Assembly: GCA_022414725.1 (NCBI GenBank)
Contig: CM039462.1
Location: forward strand, 17,384,577-17,448,576
Reading direction: 5' to 3'
DNA length: 64,000 bases
Source of the DNA: Microglena sp. YARC
Taxonomy: Eukaryota > Chlorophyta > Chlorophyceae > Chlamydomonadales > Chlamydomonadaceae
The position numbers and the translations under genes are program-made. This document shows, one piece after another, positions 1 through 13,184 of the stretch. The notes under the pieces are model-generated. The model saw only the letters and a list, made by a program, of their open reading frames with translations. It searched no databases and was not told the DNA's origin. How positions within the stretch are numbered: the first letter of the stretch is position 1; each line of letters opens with the position of its first letter.

Positions 1-655
1 ATTGTTGGTGCTTTAGTGGGCAGCGGTCTGCATCACGTGTAACTGACCGTGGTGCAGCCGGTCTGACATATGGTGTAACTGAGTTGGTGCAAGTAACCGG
101 TCTGAATCACTAGTGTAACTGGTGGTGCAGAAACGGCTGAATGCATAATCGTGTACTGCCGTGGCAGCCGTTGCATCATAGTGTATGGGCGTGTGGGCCA
201 GATCTGCATCACTTTGTGTAACTATGGTGGTGAGCCGGTCTGCATCACTGAGTTAATGCGTGAGTGCAAGCAGTCTGCAGGTGCTGTGTACTGCTTGCAG
301 CACGGTCTGGAGCTTACTGTGTAACTTTGGCAAAGATACAAATGAAGAGGCAAGGAAGTAGGCTGTGGAAGCAGGTTGATCAACATGTTATATCGCTGTT
401 GCGAGCGTCTGTCAATAGTGTACTGGATCCTGGTGCAGGCGGTGGATCACTGAGTGTACTGGCTGTGGTGCAGTGCGGATTCTGCCCTACGTGTAGCCGT
501 GGTGAGGGATCTGCTATAGTGTATGCGTGGTGCAAGGCGGTCTGTCATCATGTATACCTGCAGTGGTGCAAGCGGTCTGCATCATGTGTACTGAGTGGTG
601 AGCTCCAGTCGTTGCATCACTGATGTCTGCGTGGTGCAGAGTTGCATACTGTAAA
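1..655. repeat. degenerate minisatellite, unit about 35-45 bp
   Basis: Repeats of a unit built from GTGTAACT, GGTGCAG and CCGGTCTGCATCA follow each other with many small insertions and deletions. The irregularity looks at least partly like unpolished long-read consensus. The 119-codon open frame through it is low complexity and is not taken as a gene. Confidence 0.75.
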
Positions 656-1434
656 GTGCATATGCGGGTGGCGAGGTTTAGCTCTCTACGTGGCGATTGA
701 TTTTATGCATAAGTAGGGAGCTTCTATGTGGTTGGATTGTTTCGTCTTCGTATGTGTGCATGTGTTGCTGGAGATACTATGCTAGGATTGGTTTTGACTT
801 CTGTATTTGTGCTGGATCATTGACTTTTGGGTGCTCATATGTTTTTTTCGGGACTATCTTTTTGCTAGATGGTTGTGCCGTAAGAGTTGATATGTGCTTT
901 TCCTTTGGCATTCTCGATGCCGATATAAGGGTGGTAGTTTGATTCCTTTCAGTTTGTGGCGGGTCTTAAAAACTACAATATAATCGACATATGTCGATGG
1001 ATATGCGAGCTACTAGAACGACGTAGGTGAGTTCAATCAGGTTAGCGTCTCAATGTTCGTCTTGTCGATCGTCAAACCGATGGTGGGCTTTGTCCAGGTA
1101 GTAAACAACGTTCCCGTACAGCGTATGAGACGGAGAGCTTCTGTTAATACTATGCCACAAAAAGTGATCATTACTATGCTTCTATCTCATAGATCTCCTA
1201 TGTAAAAGCTAGCTACTGAACCGCTTTCAGCTAGTTGAGATTAGAGTTGGTTTTTGAGTCGGGTAAGCCTGTTTATTTGCGTTGATACGCATGTTGGTAG
1301 GTATGGCTTAAGTGAATTGCTAGCTAGGTGTCGGATGTTGGCGATTGGTGGATGATGGTAGTAGGGGCGTGTGGCGTTGGTAGTGAAGTGAATGGGTAGT
1401 GATGATGGGTGGTGGTAGGGGGTTAAGATGACTT
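656..1434. other. no gene seen
   Basis: AT-balanced sequence with no convincing exon. It holds a short relic of the tRNA-SINE body (1068-1125). From about 1330 it becomes rich in GGTGGTAG-like words, which probably mark the edge of the satellite beyond the gap. Confidence 0.5.
1068..1125 (+). repeat. tRNA-SINE body relic
   Basis: Shares the segment GGCTTTGTCCAGGTA followed by a GTTCCCGTAC-like stretch with the SINE copies near 42.5 kb and 44.6 kb, but lacks the tRNA-like head. Confidence 0.4.
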
Positions 1435-2434
1435 NNNNNNNNNNNNNNNNNNNNNNNNNNNNNNNNNNNNNNNNNNNNNNNNNNNNNNNNNNNNNNNNNN
1501 NNNNNNNNNNNNNNNNNNNNNNNNNNNNNNNNNNNNNNNNNNNNNNNNNNNNNNNNNNNNNNNNNNNNNNNNNNNNNNNNNNNNNNNNNNNNNNNNNNNN
1601 NNNNNNNNNNNNNNNNNNNNNNNNNNNNNNNNNNNNNNNNNNNNNNNNNNNNNNNNNNNNNNNNNNNNNNNNNNNNNNNNNNNNNNNNNNNNNNNNNNNN
1701 NNNNNNNNNNNNNNNNNNNNNNNNNNNNNNNNNNNNNNNNNNNNNNNNNNNNNNNNNNNNNNNNNNNNNNNNNNNNNNNNNNNNNNNNNNNNNNNNNNNN
1801 NNNNNNNNNNNNNNNNNNNNNNNNNNNNNNNNNNNNNNNNNNNNNNNNNNNNNNNNNNNNNNNNNNNNNNNNNNNNNNNNNNNNNNNNNNNNNNNNNNNN
1901 NNNNNNNNNNNNNNNNNNNNNNNNNNNNNNNNNNNNNNNNNNNNNNNNNNNNNNNNNNNNNNNNNNNNNNNNNNNNNNNNNNNNNNNNNNNNNNNNNNNN
2001 NNNNNNNNNNNNNNNNNNNNNNNNNNNNNNNNNNNNNNNNNNNNNNNNNNNNNNNNNNNNNNNNNNNNNNNNNNNNNNNNNNNNNNNNNNNNNNNNNNNN
2101 NNNNNNNNNNNNNNNNNNNNNNNNNNNNNNNNNNNNNNNNNNNNNNNNNNNNNNNNNNNNNNNNNNNNNNNNNNNNNNNNNNNNNNNNNNNNNNNNNNNN
2201 NNNNNNNNNNNNNNNNNNNNNNNNNNNNNNNNNNNNNNNNNNNNNNNNNNNNNNNNNNNNNNNNNNNNNNNNNNNNNNNNNNNNNNNNNNNNNNNNNNNN
2301 NNNNNNNNNNNNNNNNNNNNNNNNNNNNNNNNNNNNNNNNNNNNNNNNNNNNNNNNNNNNNNNNNNNNNNNNNNNNNNNNNNNNNNNNNNNNNNNNNNNN
2401 NNNNNNNNNNNNNNNNNNNNNNNNNNNNNNNNNN
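1435..2434. other. assembly gap, exactly 1000 N
   Basis: A run of exactly 1000 N is a conventional scaffold gap of unknown true length. It lies at the edge of the large satellite, so the missing sequence is probably more of the same repeat. Any open frame across it is an artefact. Confidence 0.98.
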
Positions 2435-5400
2435 CCCCCAGCCGTGCTAGCTCTGTGCGCTCTGGTAGCCCGAGTAGCCATCAGGGGTGGGCATAGTGGG
2501 TAGTGGGGTACGATCAGTCGCTGGGAGCACATCTCAGGTGAGGTAAAGCTGGTAGTAATCAGGTGTGTGCGAGGCGGGTTTAGTCTGTGGGTTGGTTAGG
2601 CAGAGGGTGCACCTCAACATCCACCAGGGTCGGATTCGCTATTGTGGCGCTAAGGTCCGGCGCTAAATCTCAATTTTGCACCGCTATCCACACGGTGGGC
2701 TACTGACATGCTATACATTCAGTGTACAGTCTGCACTTCACCCCTGCGGCTATTGTTTTCTCTCGTAGGTGGAGATTCTGATCTATCACATCAGTTACGC
2801 CGTGAGGCACTCAGGGTGTTGTGAGTGGTAGTTGTGGTAGCATCAAAGGTGGAGTAGCTTGTTAGTAATCAGGGTGGGCAGTGGGTTAGGTCTGTGGTTG
2901 GGTTAGCGGGTAGTGGGCTGGCATGCAAAGGTGGTGCTGGTTATGTATCAGGGTGGGCAGCGTGATAGTCTGTGGGGTGGGTAGCGGGTAGCATCAGTGG
3001 TGGGTAGTGGGGTAGTGGGTAGCATCAAGGTGGGTAGTTTGGTAGTTATCAGGGTGGGCAGCAGGTATGTCTCTGTTGATGTTAGCGGGTATCATCAGGG
3101 CTTGTAGTGGGAGTAGTAAGTTAGCATCAAGGGTGGGGTAGCTGGTAGTAATCAGGACGTGGGCAAGCGGTAGTGTTTGTGGGTGGCGTCTAGCAGTAAG
3201 GTAGCATACAGGGTGTGTAAGGTGGGTAGTGGGTAGCATCGAAGGTGGGTATTCGTATCAGAAGTATTCAGGGTGGGCAGCCGGTTGGTGTCTGTGGGTG
3301 GTTAGGGGGTATCATCAGGGTCGTGTAGTGAGGATAGTGGGATAGGCATCGGAAGGCTGGGTAGCTGCGTAGCTAATCAAGGGATGGGCAGCGGTGTAGT
3401 CTGTGGATGGGGTAGAGTAGCGGTAGCATCAGGGTGTGAGTGGGTGGCGTAGTGGTGTTGGAGAGGTAATCTAGGTGAAGGGCTTAGTTGGTGGTGGGGT
3501 AGCATCAAGGTGGGGTAGTTGGTACGTAATCAGGGTGGGCAGCGGGTAAGTCTTGGTGTGGTGTTAGCAGGTAGAGGTAGCATCAAGGGTTGTGTAGTGG
3601 GTAGTGGGTAGCATCTATGGTGGGTAGCCTGGTAGTATCAGGGTGGGGCAGCGGGTAGTCTGTGGTGGTTAGCATAGCAGGTACATCAAGGTGGGTGTGG
3701 TAGTGGGTAGTTGTAGCATCATAGGTGGTAGCTGGCCCTAGATATCAGGGTGGGCAAGGCTGGATGCAGATGGGGTAGGGGTGGTGGGTAGCGGGTAGTA
3801 GCGGTAGCATCTGGGTGTGTATGGCTGGTAGTAGGGGTGGTAGTAGCAAAGGTGGGTAGCATGGTAGTATCAGTGGGTAGCAGCTGGGTAGTGCCCGTAG
3901 TTTGATGGGTAGCAGTAGGGTAGCATCGCGGGTAGTTGGGGGTGGGTAGCTGGTAGTTGGGTGGTGCTGGTTGGTAATCCAAGGTGTGGGCAGGATAGCG
4001 TCCTGGTCATGTTAGCAGAGTATCATCAGGGTGTGTGTTAAGTGGGTGTGTATGGGTGGGTAGTCATCAAGGTGGGTGCTGGTAGTATATCAGGGTGGGC
4101 AGCGGGTAGTCCCTGTGGGTGGGTAGCAAGTAGAGGTAGGCCATCAGGGTGTGTAGTGGTGTAGTGTGGGTAGCATCCAAGTGTGGGTAGTGGGTAAGTA
4201 TCAGGGTGGGCACAGGTTAGGTCTGATGGGGTGGTTAGCGGGTATATCAAGGTGTGGTAGTGTGTAGTGGTAGCTGGTGGGTAGCTATAGGTAGTATTCT
4301 TAGGTCCGGGGCAGTGGTAGTCTGTGGTGGGTAGCGTGTAGGATCCAGGGGTGTGTGTGGTAGTGGTAGCATCAAGGTGGGTAGTCTAAGGTAAGTATCA
4401 AGGGTGGGCAGCGGGTTAGTTCCTGTGGGTGGTAAGCAAGTAGAGGTAGCAATCAGCGGGTGTGTGAGTGGGTAGTGGGTTAGCAAGGTGGGTAGATGGT
4501 AGTATCAGGGTGGTGCAGCGGGCGTAGTTCTGTGGATAAGGAACGCAAGTAGCAGGTAGCATCAGGTTGTGTGTAAGTGGGTAGTGGGTAGCATCTAGGT
4601 GGGTAGCTGGTAAGTATCAGGGTGGGCAGTGGGTAGTCCTGTTGGTGGGTTAGCAGTAGCGTAGCAATCAGGGTGTGTAGTGGGTACGTGGGTAGCATCA
4701 TAGGGGGGTGTAGTATCAGGGTGGTAGGTGGGTCAGTTTGGGGGTGGGTATAGCAGTAGCGGTCATCAGGGTGTGTAAAGGGTAGTGGGGTAGCAATCAA
4801 AGGTGGGTAGCTGGTATGTATCAAGTGGTGGGCAGTGGGTGTCTGTGGGTGGGTAGCGGGTAGTGGGTGGCATCAAGGTGGGTAGCTGGTAGTATCAGGG
4901 TGGGCATGCGGGTGTAGTCTGTGGGTGGGTAGCGGGTCAGCATCAAAGGGGTGAGAGTGGCGTAAGTGGGTAGCATCAAGGTGGGTAAGTTTGTTAGTAC
5001 AGGGTTGGGCAGCGGGTAGTCTGTGGGTTGGGGTAGCGGAGTAAGCAATCAGAGGGGTGTGTAGTGTGGGTAAGTGGGTAGCATCAAGGTGGCGTAGCTG
5101 GTAGTATCAAGGGTGGTGGGCAGCGGGTAGTCTGTGGTTGGGTAGCAGTAGAGGTAGCATCGATCAAGGTGTGTGTAGTGGGTAGTGGGGTAGCATCAAG
5201 GTGGGTAGTTGGTAGTATCAGGGTGGGCAAAGCGGGTGGTTCTTCGGGTGGTTAGCGGGTATCATCAAGGGTGTGTGTCAGTGGGTAGTGGGGTAGCATC
5301 AAGGTGGGTTGCTCTGGTAATTATCAGGTGGACAGCGGGTAGTCTGTGGGTGGGGTAGCAGTTAGAGGTAGCACTAGAGTGTGTAGTAGGGTAGTGGGTA

Positions 5401-8400
5401 AAGCATCAAGGTGGGTAGTTGGTAGTATCAGGGTGGGAAGCGGGTAGTCTGTGGGTGGTTAGCGGGTAGCATCAAAGGGAGTGTGTGTAGTGGTAGTGGG
5501 TAAGCATCAAAGGTGGGTAGCTGGTAAGTATCAGGGTGGGCAGTGGGTAGTCTGTGGGTGGGTAGGGGTAGCAATCAGGGTGTTGTAGTGGGTAGTGGGT
5601 AGCATCAAAGGTGGGGTAGCTGGTAGTATCAGGGTGGGCAGTGGGTAGTCTGTGGGGTGTGGTAGCAGTTCAGAAGGTTAGCATCAAGGGTGGTAGTGGT
5701 TAGTGGGTGCATCTAGGTGGTGTAGCTGGTAGTATCTGGTTGGGCAGCGGTATCGTGGTATGGATAGCAGTGCATCAGGGTGTGTAAGTGGGTAGTGGGT
5801 AGCATCTAGGTGGGTAGGTTGGTAGTATCAGGCGTGGGGCAGTCGGGTAGTCTGTGGTGGTTTATAGGCGGCGTAGCATCTAGGGTTGTGTAGTGGGCTA
5901 GTGGTTGTAGGCATCAAGGTGGGTAGCTGGTCAGTAATTCAGAGGTGGGCAGTGGGTAGTTTGGGGGGTGGGTAGCAGTAGCGGTAGCATCAGGGTGTGT
6001 AGTGGGAGTGGGTGTGGATAATCAAGTAGGTTAGCTGGGTAGTGATCAGAAGGTTCGTGTGGGCAGCGTGTATGTCGGTGAGTCTACGGGGTAAGCATGC
6101 AGGTAAGGTAGTATGCAGGGTGGTGCACGGTAGCTCGGATGGGGTGGTAGCGGTAAGTCATCAGGGTAGCATCAGGTGGGTAGTGTGAGTGGGTAGTTGG
6201 TAGCATTCAAGGTGGAGTAGTTGGGTAGTGGTGGTAGTAAGTGGTGGGCAGCGGGTAGTCCAGGTGGTGGGTAGTAGCTGTAGAGGTTAGTAGCCAGGTG
6301 AGAGTAGTGGGTAGCATGGTAGCTGTGGGTGGTTTAGGCGGGTGCATCAGGGTGTAGTGGGTAGGGGTAGGCATCAACGTGGTGCTGTAGTATCTGAGGG
6401 GTGGGCAGTAGTCCTGTGGTTGGTAGCAGTAGAGGTATCAGTCATTAAAGGTGTGTAGTGCAGTGGGTAGTTGGGTGTGAGGGTGGTCTGTGGTTGGGGG
6501 CAGTAGCGGGTATAGGTGTGTATGGGTAAGTCAGTCAAGGTGGGTATTTCTCGTTGGTAGTATGTGGGAGGAGGTGGTCTGTGGGTTGGCAAGGGGTATG
6601 CATCAGGGTGTGTAGTGGTTAGTGGGTAGCATCAAGGTGGGGTGCTGGTAGTATCAGGGTGGGCAGCGTGTAGTCTGTGGGTGGGTAGCAGTAGAGGTAG
6701 CACTAGAGTGTGTAGTGGGTAGTGGGTAGCATCAAGGTGGGTAGTTGGTAGTATCAGGGTGGGCAGCGGGTAGTCTGTGGGTGGTTAGCGGGTAGCATCA
6801 GGGTGTGTAGTGGGTAGTGGGTAGCATCAAGGTGGGTAGCTGGTAGTATCAGGGTGGGCAGTGGGTAGTCTGTGGGTGGGTAGAAGGTAGCATCAGGGTG
6901 TGTAGTGGGTAGTGGGTAGCATCAAGGTGGGTAGCTGTATATCAGGGTGGGCCAGCGGTAGTCTGTGGGTGGGTAGCAGTAGAGGTAGCATCAGGGTGTG
7001 TAGTGGGTAGTGGGTAGTACGTAGGCTAGGGGGTAGCTGGTAGTATCAGGGTGGGCAGCGGGGTAGTCTGTGGTAGGATAGCAAGGTAGCAATCAGGGTG
7101 TGTAGTGGGTAGTGGGTAGCATTAGGTGGGTATCTTCCTAGTTGGTAGTATCAGGGTGGGCAGCGGGTAGTCTGTGGGTGGTTAGCGGGTAGCATCAGGG
7201 TGTGTAGTGGGTAGTGGGTAGCATCAAGGTGGGTAGCTGGTAGTATCAGGGTGGGCAGTGGGTAGTCTGTGGGTGGGTAGAAGGTAGCATCAGGGTGTGT
7301 AGTGGGTAGTGGGTAAGCATCAAAGGTGGGTAGCTGGTAGTATCAGGGTTGGGCAGCGGGTAGTCTGTGGGTGGGTAGCAGTAGAGGTAGCATCAGGGTG
7401 TGTAGTGGGTAGTGGGTAGCATCTAGGTGGGGTAGCTGGTAGTATCAGGGTGGGCAGCGGGTAGTCTGTGGTAGGATAGCAGGTAGCATCAGGGTGTGTA
7501 GTGGGTAGTGGGTAGCATCTAGGTGGGTAGCTGGTAAGTATCAGGGTGGGCAGCGGTAGTCTGTTGGTGGGTAGCAGTAGCGGTAGCATCAGGGTGTTAG
7601 TGGGTAGTGGGTAGCATCAAGGTGGGTAGCTGGTAGTATCAGGGTGGGCAGTGGGTAGTTTGTGGGTGGGTAGCAGTAGCGGTAGCATCAGGGTGTGTAG
7701 TGGGTAGTGGGTCGCATCAAGGTGGGTAGCTGGTAGTTTTCCAGGTGTGTGGGGCGTGGAGTAAGTCTGTGGAGTGGGATGGAGCTCAGGGGTGGGTGAG
7801 CATTACAAGGGTGGGTAGTGGTAAGTATCTGGGCGAGTGGGTGGGTAGTTGGTGTTAAGGGTGGGATGTGAGGGTAGCGGGTAGTGGGTGGGGTAGGCAT
7901 TAGAGTGTGGTGGTTATTGTGAGCTGGTTGGGAAGGTGGGTAGCTGGTAGTCCTCTCTGTGGGGTGTTATCAGGGTGGCAGATGACAGGGTGTGAATCGT
8001 GTAGTCCAGCATCAATGGTGGGTGGGATAGCGGGGATAGCATCTGTGGGTGGGTAGGGTGAATCAAAGTAGTGGGTAGTGGTAGCATCGAAGGTGGGTAG
8101 TTGGTAGTATCAGGGTGGGCAAAGCGGCAGTAGTCTGTGGGTTGTTAGCGGGTAGCATCAGGGCCTGTTGTAGTGGTAGTGGGGTAAGCATCAAGGTGGG
8201 TAGCCGGTAGTATCAGGGTGGGCAGCGGGTAGTCTGTGGGTGGGTAGCAGTAGAGGTAGCATCAAGGTGTGTAGTGGGTAGTGGGTAGCAACAAGGTGGG
8301 TAGTTGGTAGTATCAGGGTGGGAAGCGGGTAGTCTGTGGGTGGTTAGCAGGTATCATCAGGGTGTGTAGTGGGTAGTGGGTAGCATCTAGGTGGGTATCT

Positions 8401-11400
8401 GGTAGTATCAGGGTGGGCAGCGGGTAGTCTGTGGGTGGGTAGCAGTAGAGGTAGCATCAGGGTGTGTAGTGGGTAGTGGGTAGCATCAAGGTGGGTAGCT
8501 GTTAGTATCAGGGTGGGCAGCGTGTAGTCTGTGGGTGGGTACCGGGTAGCATCAGGGTGGGTAGTGGGTAGTGGGTAGCATCAAGGTGGGTAGCTGATAG
8601 TATCAGGGTGGGCAGCGTATAGTTTGGTGGTGTGTGGGTGGGGTAGCGGGTAATCATCAGGGTGTGTTGTGGGTAGCATCAAGGTGGGTAGCAATCAGGT
8701 GGGATAGCTTGTAGTAAATCAGGGGTGTGTAGTGGGAAGTGGGTGGCATCACTGTGGGTAGCTGGTAGTATCAGGGTGGGCAGTGGGTAGTTTGTGGGTG
8801 GGAAGCGGGTCACATCAGGGTGTGTAGTGGGTAGTGGGTAGCATCAACGTGGGTAGCTGGTTGTATAGTGGTGGGTAGCAGGTAATCTGTGAGTGGGTAG
8901 CGGATAGCATCAGGGTGTGTAGTGGGTAGTGGGTAGCATCAAGGTGGGTAGCTGGTAGTATCAGGGTGGGCAGTGGGTAGTTTGTGGGTGGGTAGCGGGT
9001 AACATCAGGTTGTGTAGTGGGTAGTGGGTAGCATGTTGTTCAGGTTGGTAGTGGGTAGCTGGTAGTATCAGGGTGGGTAGCAGGTAGTCTGTGAGTGGGT
9101 AGCGTGTAGCATGAGGGTGTGTAGTGGGTAGTGGGTAGCATCAAGGTGGGTAGCTGGTAGTACCTGGGTGGGCAGCGGGTAGTCTGTGGGTGGGTAGCGG
9201 GTAACATCAGGGTGTGTAGTGTGTAGTGGGTAGGATCAAGGTGGGTAGCTGGTAGTATCAGGGTGGGTAGCAGGTAGTCTGTGAGTGGGTAGCGGGTAGC
9301 ATCAGGTTGTGTAGTGGGTAGTGGGTAGCATCAAGGTGGGTAGCTAGTAGTCTCAGGGTGGGCAGTGAGTAGTCTGTGGGTGGGTAGCGGGTGGTGGGTG
9401 GCATCAAGGTGGGTAGCTGGTAGTATCAGGGTGTGCAGCGTGTAGTCTGTGGGTGGGTAGCGGGTAGCATCAGGGTGGGTAGTGGGTAGTGGGTAGTGGG
9501 TAGCATCAAGGTGGGTAGCTGGTAGTAAATCAGGGTGGGCAGCGGGTAGTCTGTGGGTGGTTAGCGGGTATCATCAGGGTGGGTGGGGTAGTGGGTAGTG
9601 GGTAGCAATCAAGGTGGGTAGCTGGTTTAGTAGTTTTCAGGGTGGGCAGCGGGTAGTTTGTGGGTGGGTAGCAGTAGCGGTAGCATCAGGGTGTGTAGTG
9701 GGTAGTGGGTAGCATCAAGGTGGGTAGCTGGTAGTATCAGGGTGGGCAGTGGGTAGTCTGTGGGTGGGTAGCGGGTAGTGGGTGGCATCAAGGTGGGTAG
9801 CTGGTAGTATCAGGGTGGGCAGCGTGTAGTCTGTGGGTGGGTAGCGGGTAGCATCAGGGTGGGTAGTGGGTAGTGGGTAGCATCAAGGGTGGGTAGTTGG
9901 TAGTATCAGGGTGGGCAGCGGGTAGTCTGTGGGTGGTTAGCGGGTATCATCAGGGCGTGTAGTGGGTAGTAAGTAGCATCAAGGTGGGTAGCTGGTAGTA
10001 TCGGTGGAGGGTGGGCAGCGGTGTAGTTTGTGTGGTGGGTAGCAGTAAAGAGGTAGCATCAGGGTGTGTAGTGGGTAGTGGGTTTAGCATCAAGGTGGGT
10101 AGTTTGGTAGTATCAGGGTGGGCAGCGGGTTGGTCTGTGGGTGGTTAGCGGTATCATCAGGGTGTGTAGTGGGTAGTGGGTAGCATCAAGGTGGGTAGCT
10201 GGTAGTATCAGGGTGGGCAGCGGGTAGTCTGTGGGTGGGTAGCAGTAGAGGTAGCACTAGGGTGTGTAGTGGGTAGTGGGTAGCATCAAGGTGGGTAGTT
10301 GGTAGTATCAGGGTGGGCAGCGGGTAGTCTGTGGGTGGGTTTAGCGGGTAGCATCAGGGTGTGTAGTGGGTAGTGGGTAGCATCAAGGTGGGTAGCTGGT
10401 AGTATCAGGGTGGGCAGTGGGTAGTCTGTGGGTGGTAGCGGGTAGCATCAGGGTGTGTAGTGGTAGTGGGTAGCCATCAAGGTGGTAGCTGGTAGTATCA
10501 GGGTGGGCAGCGGGTAGTCTGTGGGTGGGTAGCAGTAGAGGTAGCATCAGGGTGTGTAGTGGGTAGTGGGTAGCATCTAGGTGGGTAGCTGGTAGTATCA
10601 GGGTGGGCAGCGGGTAGTCTGTGGTAGGATAGCAGGTAGCATCAGGGTGTGTAGTGGGTAGTGGGTAGCATCTAGGTGGGTAGCTTGGTAGTATCAGGGT
10701 GGGCAGCGGGTAGTCTGTGGTAGGATAGCAGGTAGCATCAGGGTGTGTAGTGGGTAGTGGGTAGCATCTAGGTGGGTAGCTGGTAGTATCAGGGTGGGCA
10801 GCGGGTAGTCTGTTGGTGGGTAGCTTTAGCGGTAGCATCAGGGTGTGTAGTGTGTAGTGGGTCGCATCAAGGTGGGTAGCTGGTAGTATCTCAGGGTGGG
10901 CAGTGGGTAGTCTGTGGGTGGGTAGCGGTAGTGGGTGGCATCAAGGTGGGTAGCTGGTAGTATCAGGGTGGGCAGCGTGTAGTCTGTGGGTGGGTAGCGG
11001 GTAGCATCAAGGTGGGTAGTGGGTAGTGGGTAGCATCAAGGTGGGTAGTTGGTAGTATCAGGGTGGGCAGCGGGTAGTCTGTGGTGGTTAGCGGTATCAT
11101 CAGGGTGTGTAGTGTGTAGTGGGTAGCAATAAGGTGGGTAGCTGGTAGTATCAGGGTGGGGCAGCGGGTAGTCTGTGGGTGGGTAGCAGTAGAGGTAGCA
11201 TCAAGGTGTGTAGTGGGTAGTGGGTAGCATCAAGGTGGGTAGTTGGTAGTAATCAGGGTGGGCAGCGGGTAGTTTGTGGGTGGATAGCAGGTAGCATCAG
11301 GGTGTGTAGTGGTAGGTGGGTAGCATCTAGGTGGGTAGCTGGTAGTATCAGGGTGGGGCAGCGGGTAGTCTGTTGGTGGGTAGCAGTAGCGGTAGCATCA

Positions 11401-12325
11401 GGGTGTGTAGTGGGTAGTGGGTAGCATCAAGGTGGGTAGTGGTAGTATCAGGGTGGGCAGTGGGTAGTTTGTGGGTGGGTAGCAGTAGCGGTAGCATCAG
11501 GGTGTGTAGTGGGTAGTGGGTCGCATCAAGGTGGTATAGCTGGTAGTATCAGGGTGGGCAGTGGGTAGTCTGTGGGTGGGTAGCGGGTAGTGGGTGGCAT
11601 CAAGGTGGGTAGCTGGTAGTATCAGGGTGGGCAGCGTGTAGTCTGTGGGTGGGTAGCGGGTAGCATCAAAGGTGAGTAGTGGGTAGTGGGTAGCATCAAG
11701 GTGGGTAGTTGGTAGTATCACCAGGGTGGGCAGCGGGTAGTCTGTGGGTGGTTAGCGGGTAGCATCAGGGTGTGTAGTGGGTAGTGGGTAGCATTAAGGT
11801 GGGTAGCTGGTAGTATCAGGGTGGGCAGCGGGTAGTCTGTGGGTGGGTAGCAGTAGAGGTAGCATCAAGGTGTGTAGTGGGTAGTGGTAGCATCAAGGTG
11901 GGTAGGTTGGTAGTATCAGGGTGGGAAGCGGGTAGTCTGTGGGTGGTTAGCAGGTATCATCAGGGTGTGTAGTGGGTAGTGGGTAGCATCAAGGTGGGTA
12001 GCTAGTAGTATAAGGGTGGGCAGCGGGTAGTCTGTGGGTGGGTAGCAGTAGAGGTAGCATCAGGGTGTGTAGTGGGTAGTGGGTAGCATCAAAGGTGGGT
12101 AGCTGGTAGTATCAGGGTGGGGCAGCGGGTAGTCTGTGGGTGGATAGCGGGTAGCATCAGGGTGTGTAGTGTGTAGTGGTAGCATCAAGGTGGGTAGCTG
12201 GTAGTATCAGGGTGGGCAGCGGGTAGTCTGTGGGTGGGTAGCAGTAGAGGTAGCATCAGGGTGTGTAGTGGGTAGTGGGTAGCATCTAGGTGAGTAGCTA
12301 GTAGTATCAGGGTGGGCAGGTCATG
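2435..12325. repeat. large satellite array, about 95-bp unit
   Basis: About 100 head-to-tail copies of a G/T-rich unit whose landmarks in order are GGTAGTATCAGGGTGGGCAG, CGGGTAGTCTGTGGGTGG, TAGCATCAGGGTGTGTAG and TGGGTAGCATCAAGGTGGG. Around 6.7 kb successive units start 95 bp apart. Some units carry AGAGGTAGCAT and others GCGGGTAGCAT, so there are subtypes. About 2640-2810 is a non-repeat island. Copies before about 6.6 kb and at 7.7-8.1 kb are full of one-base indels, while those at 8.2-12.3 kb are much cleaner. Minus-strand frames through the array are not genes. No coding exon is visible. Confidence 0.92.
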
Positions 12326-12492
12326 TGCAACGCCGACTGGCGTCGCCCGAGGGCGCTCACGTATCAGGGGCGCCGAACCCTTAGGTTAAATTGCTCCTCC
12401 TCCTCCTCCTCCAGTGTGAGCGGTGTAACCGTGGTGTATCTGCTTAGTTGAGGGAATATCTCGGTCTTATATTGTTACACGTGCCTACAAGA

Positions 12493-12576
12493 ATAAATAA
12501 ATAGTGCCCCTTACCACGAGGCGTAAGGTTGAGCGTGGCCAGCCCCGTTTGCTTGAACTGGGGGCTAAACCACCAT
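12493..12576 (+). repeat. dispersed repeat family A
   Basis: Starts with AATAAATAAATAGT and continues through a GAGGCGTAAGGTTGAG-like segment, CCAGCCCCGTTTGCTTG and CACCA. Other copies lie near 21.9, 39.0 and 40.7 kb. The class is unknown; the short AATAAATAAA head may be a retroposon tail read on this strand. Confidence 0.65.
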
Positions 12577-12999
12577 GTCTACAAAACTCCACTCTAATCA
12601 ATGTAACCTGCCTGTGTGCAGAAAGTGGCCTGCATAGGGGTGTTCGTGTTTGAAACAAGTACCATATATGACAGACTTAGACACTCGTCGCATGTGGTAT
12701 GTATATACTTAGTATGTGTCAAAACCATGACATTCGTGTATGTACACACATATCCATGTATGTACACACATATTGAAACGTCGTATGGTTGGTAGCATGA
12801 ACTATCAGCCTCCAGGCTCTGCCCACCAATCTTGGCGGAGTGTGTGGGCAGTCGGACACACTACTGCACCTCACACTGATGCAGTCCACATGTGATGGGT
12901 GCAGGCATGATAATGTGTAACAAAGAAGTCCCCTGCATCCTATTTGTTCTTATTTTATTATATGCTATATCACTTGCCTTGGTGAATTTGAACATGGTT

Positions 13000-13130
13000 A
13001 CATGGCTCCAGCCTTCAAGGCTGCTCGCCATCTTCGGTAGTAACCTAATCGATTCAAATCTCAATCTTTGGCAGTAACATAATCGATTCAAATCTCAATC
13101 TTCGGCAGTAACATAATTGACTCAAATCTG
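13000..13130 (+). repeat. dispersed repeat family B, partly tandem
   Basis: Copies of a segment containing GGCTGCTCGCCATCTTCGG followed by a CAGTAACAT-like end. The last part is repeated three times here. Related copies are at 19.6, 28.3/28.7, 42.1 and 61.4 kb. Confidence 0.6.
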
Positions 13131-13184
13131 AAGACTGTAAAACATGCAACGCACATGCCTGGGTTTGTGGAAAGGTCATAGAGT

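Larger units (their letters stand above)
12326..13184. other. no gene; dispersed repeats
   Basis: Begins where the satellite stops abruptly. It holds one copy of repeat family A (12493-12576) and two partial copies of family B (13000-13130). No exon with good splice signals is seen. Confidence 0.5.

Noticed and set aside
1423..2532. Long open frames on both strands across the N gap
   Set aside because: They consist of unknown residues from the 1000 N and have no biological meaning.
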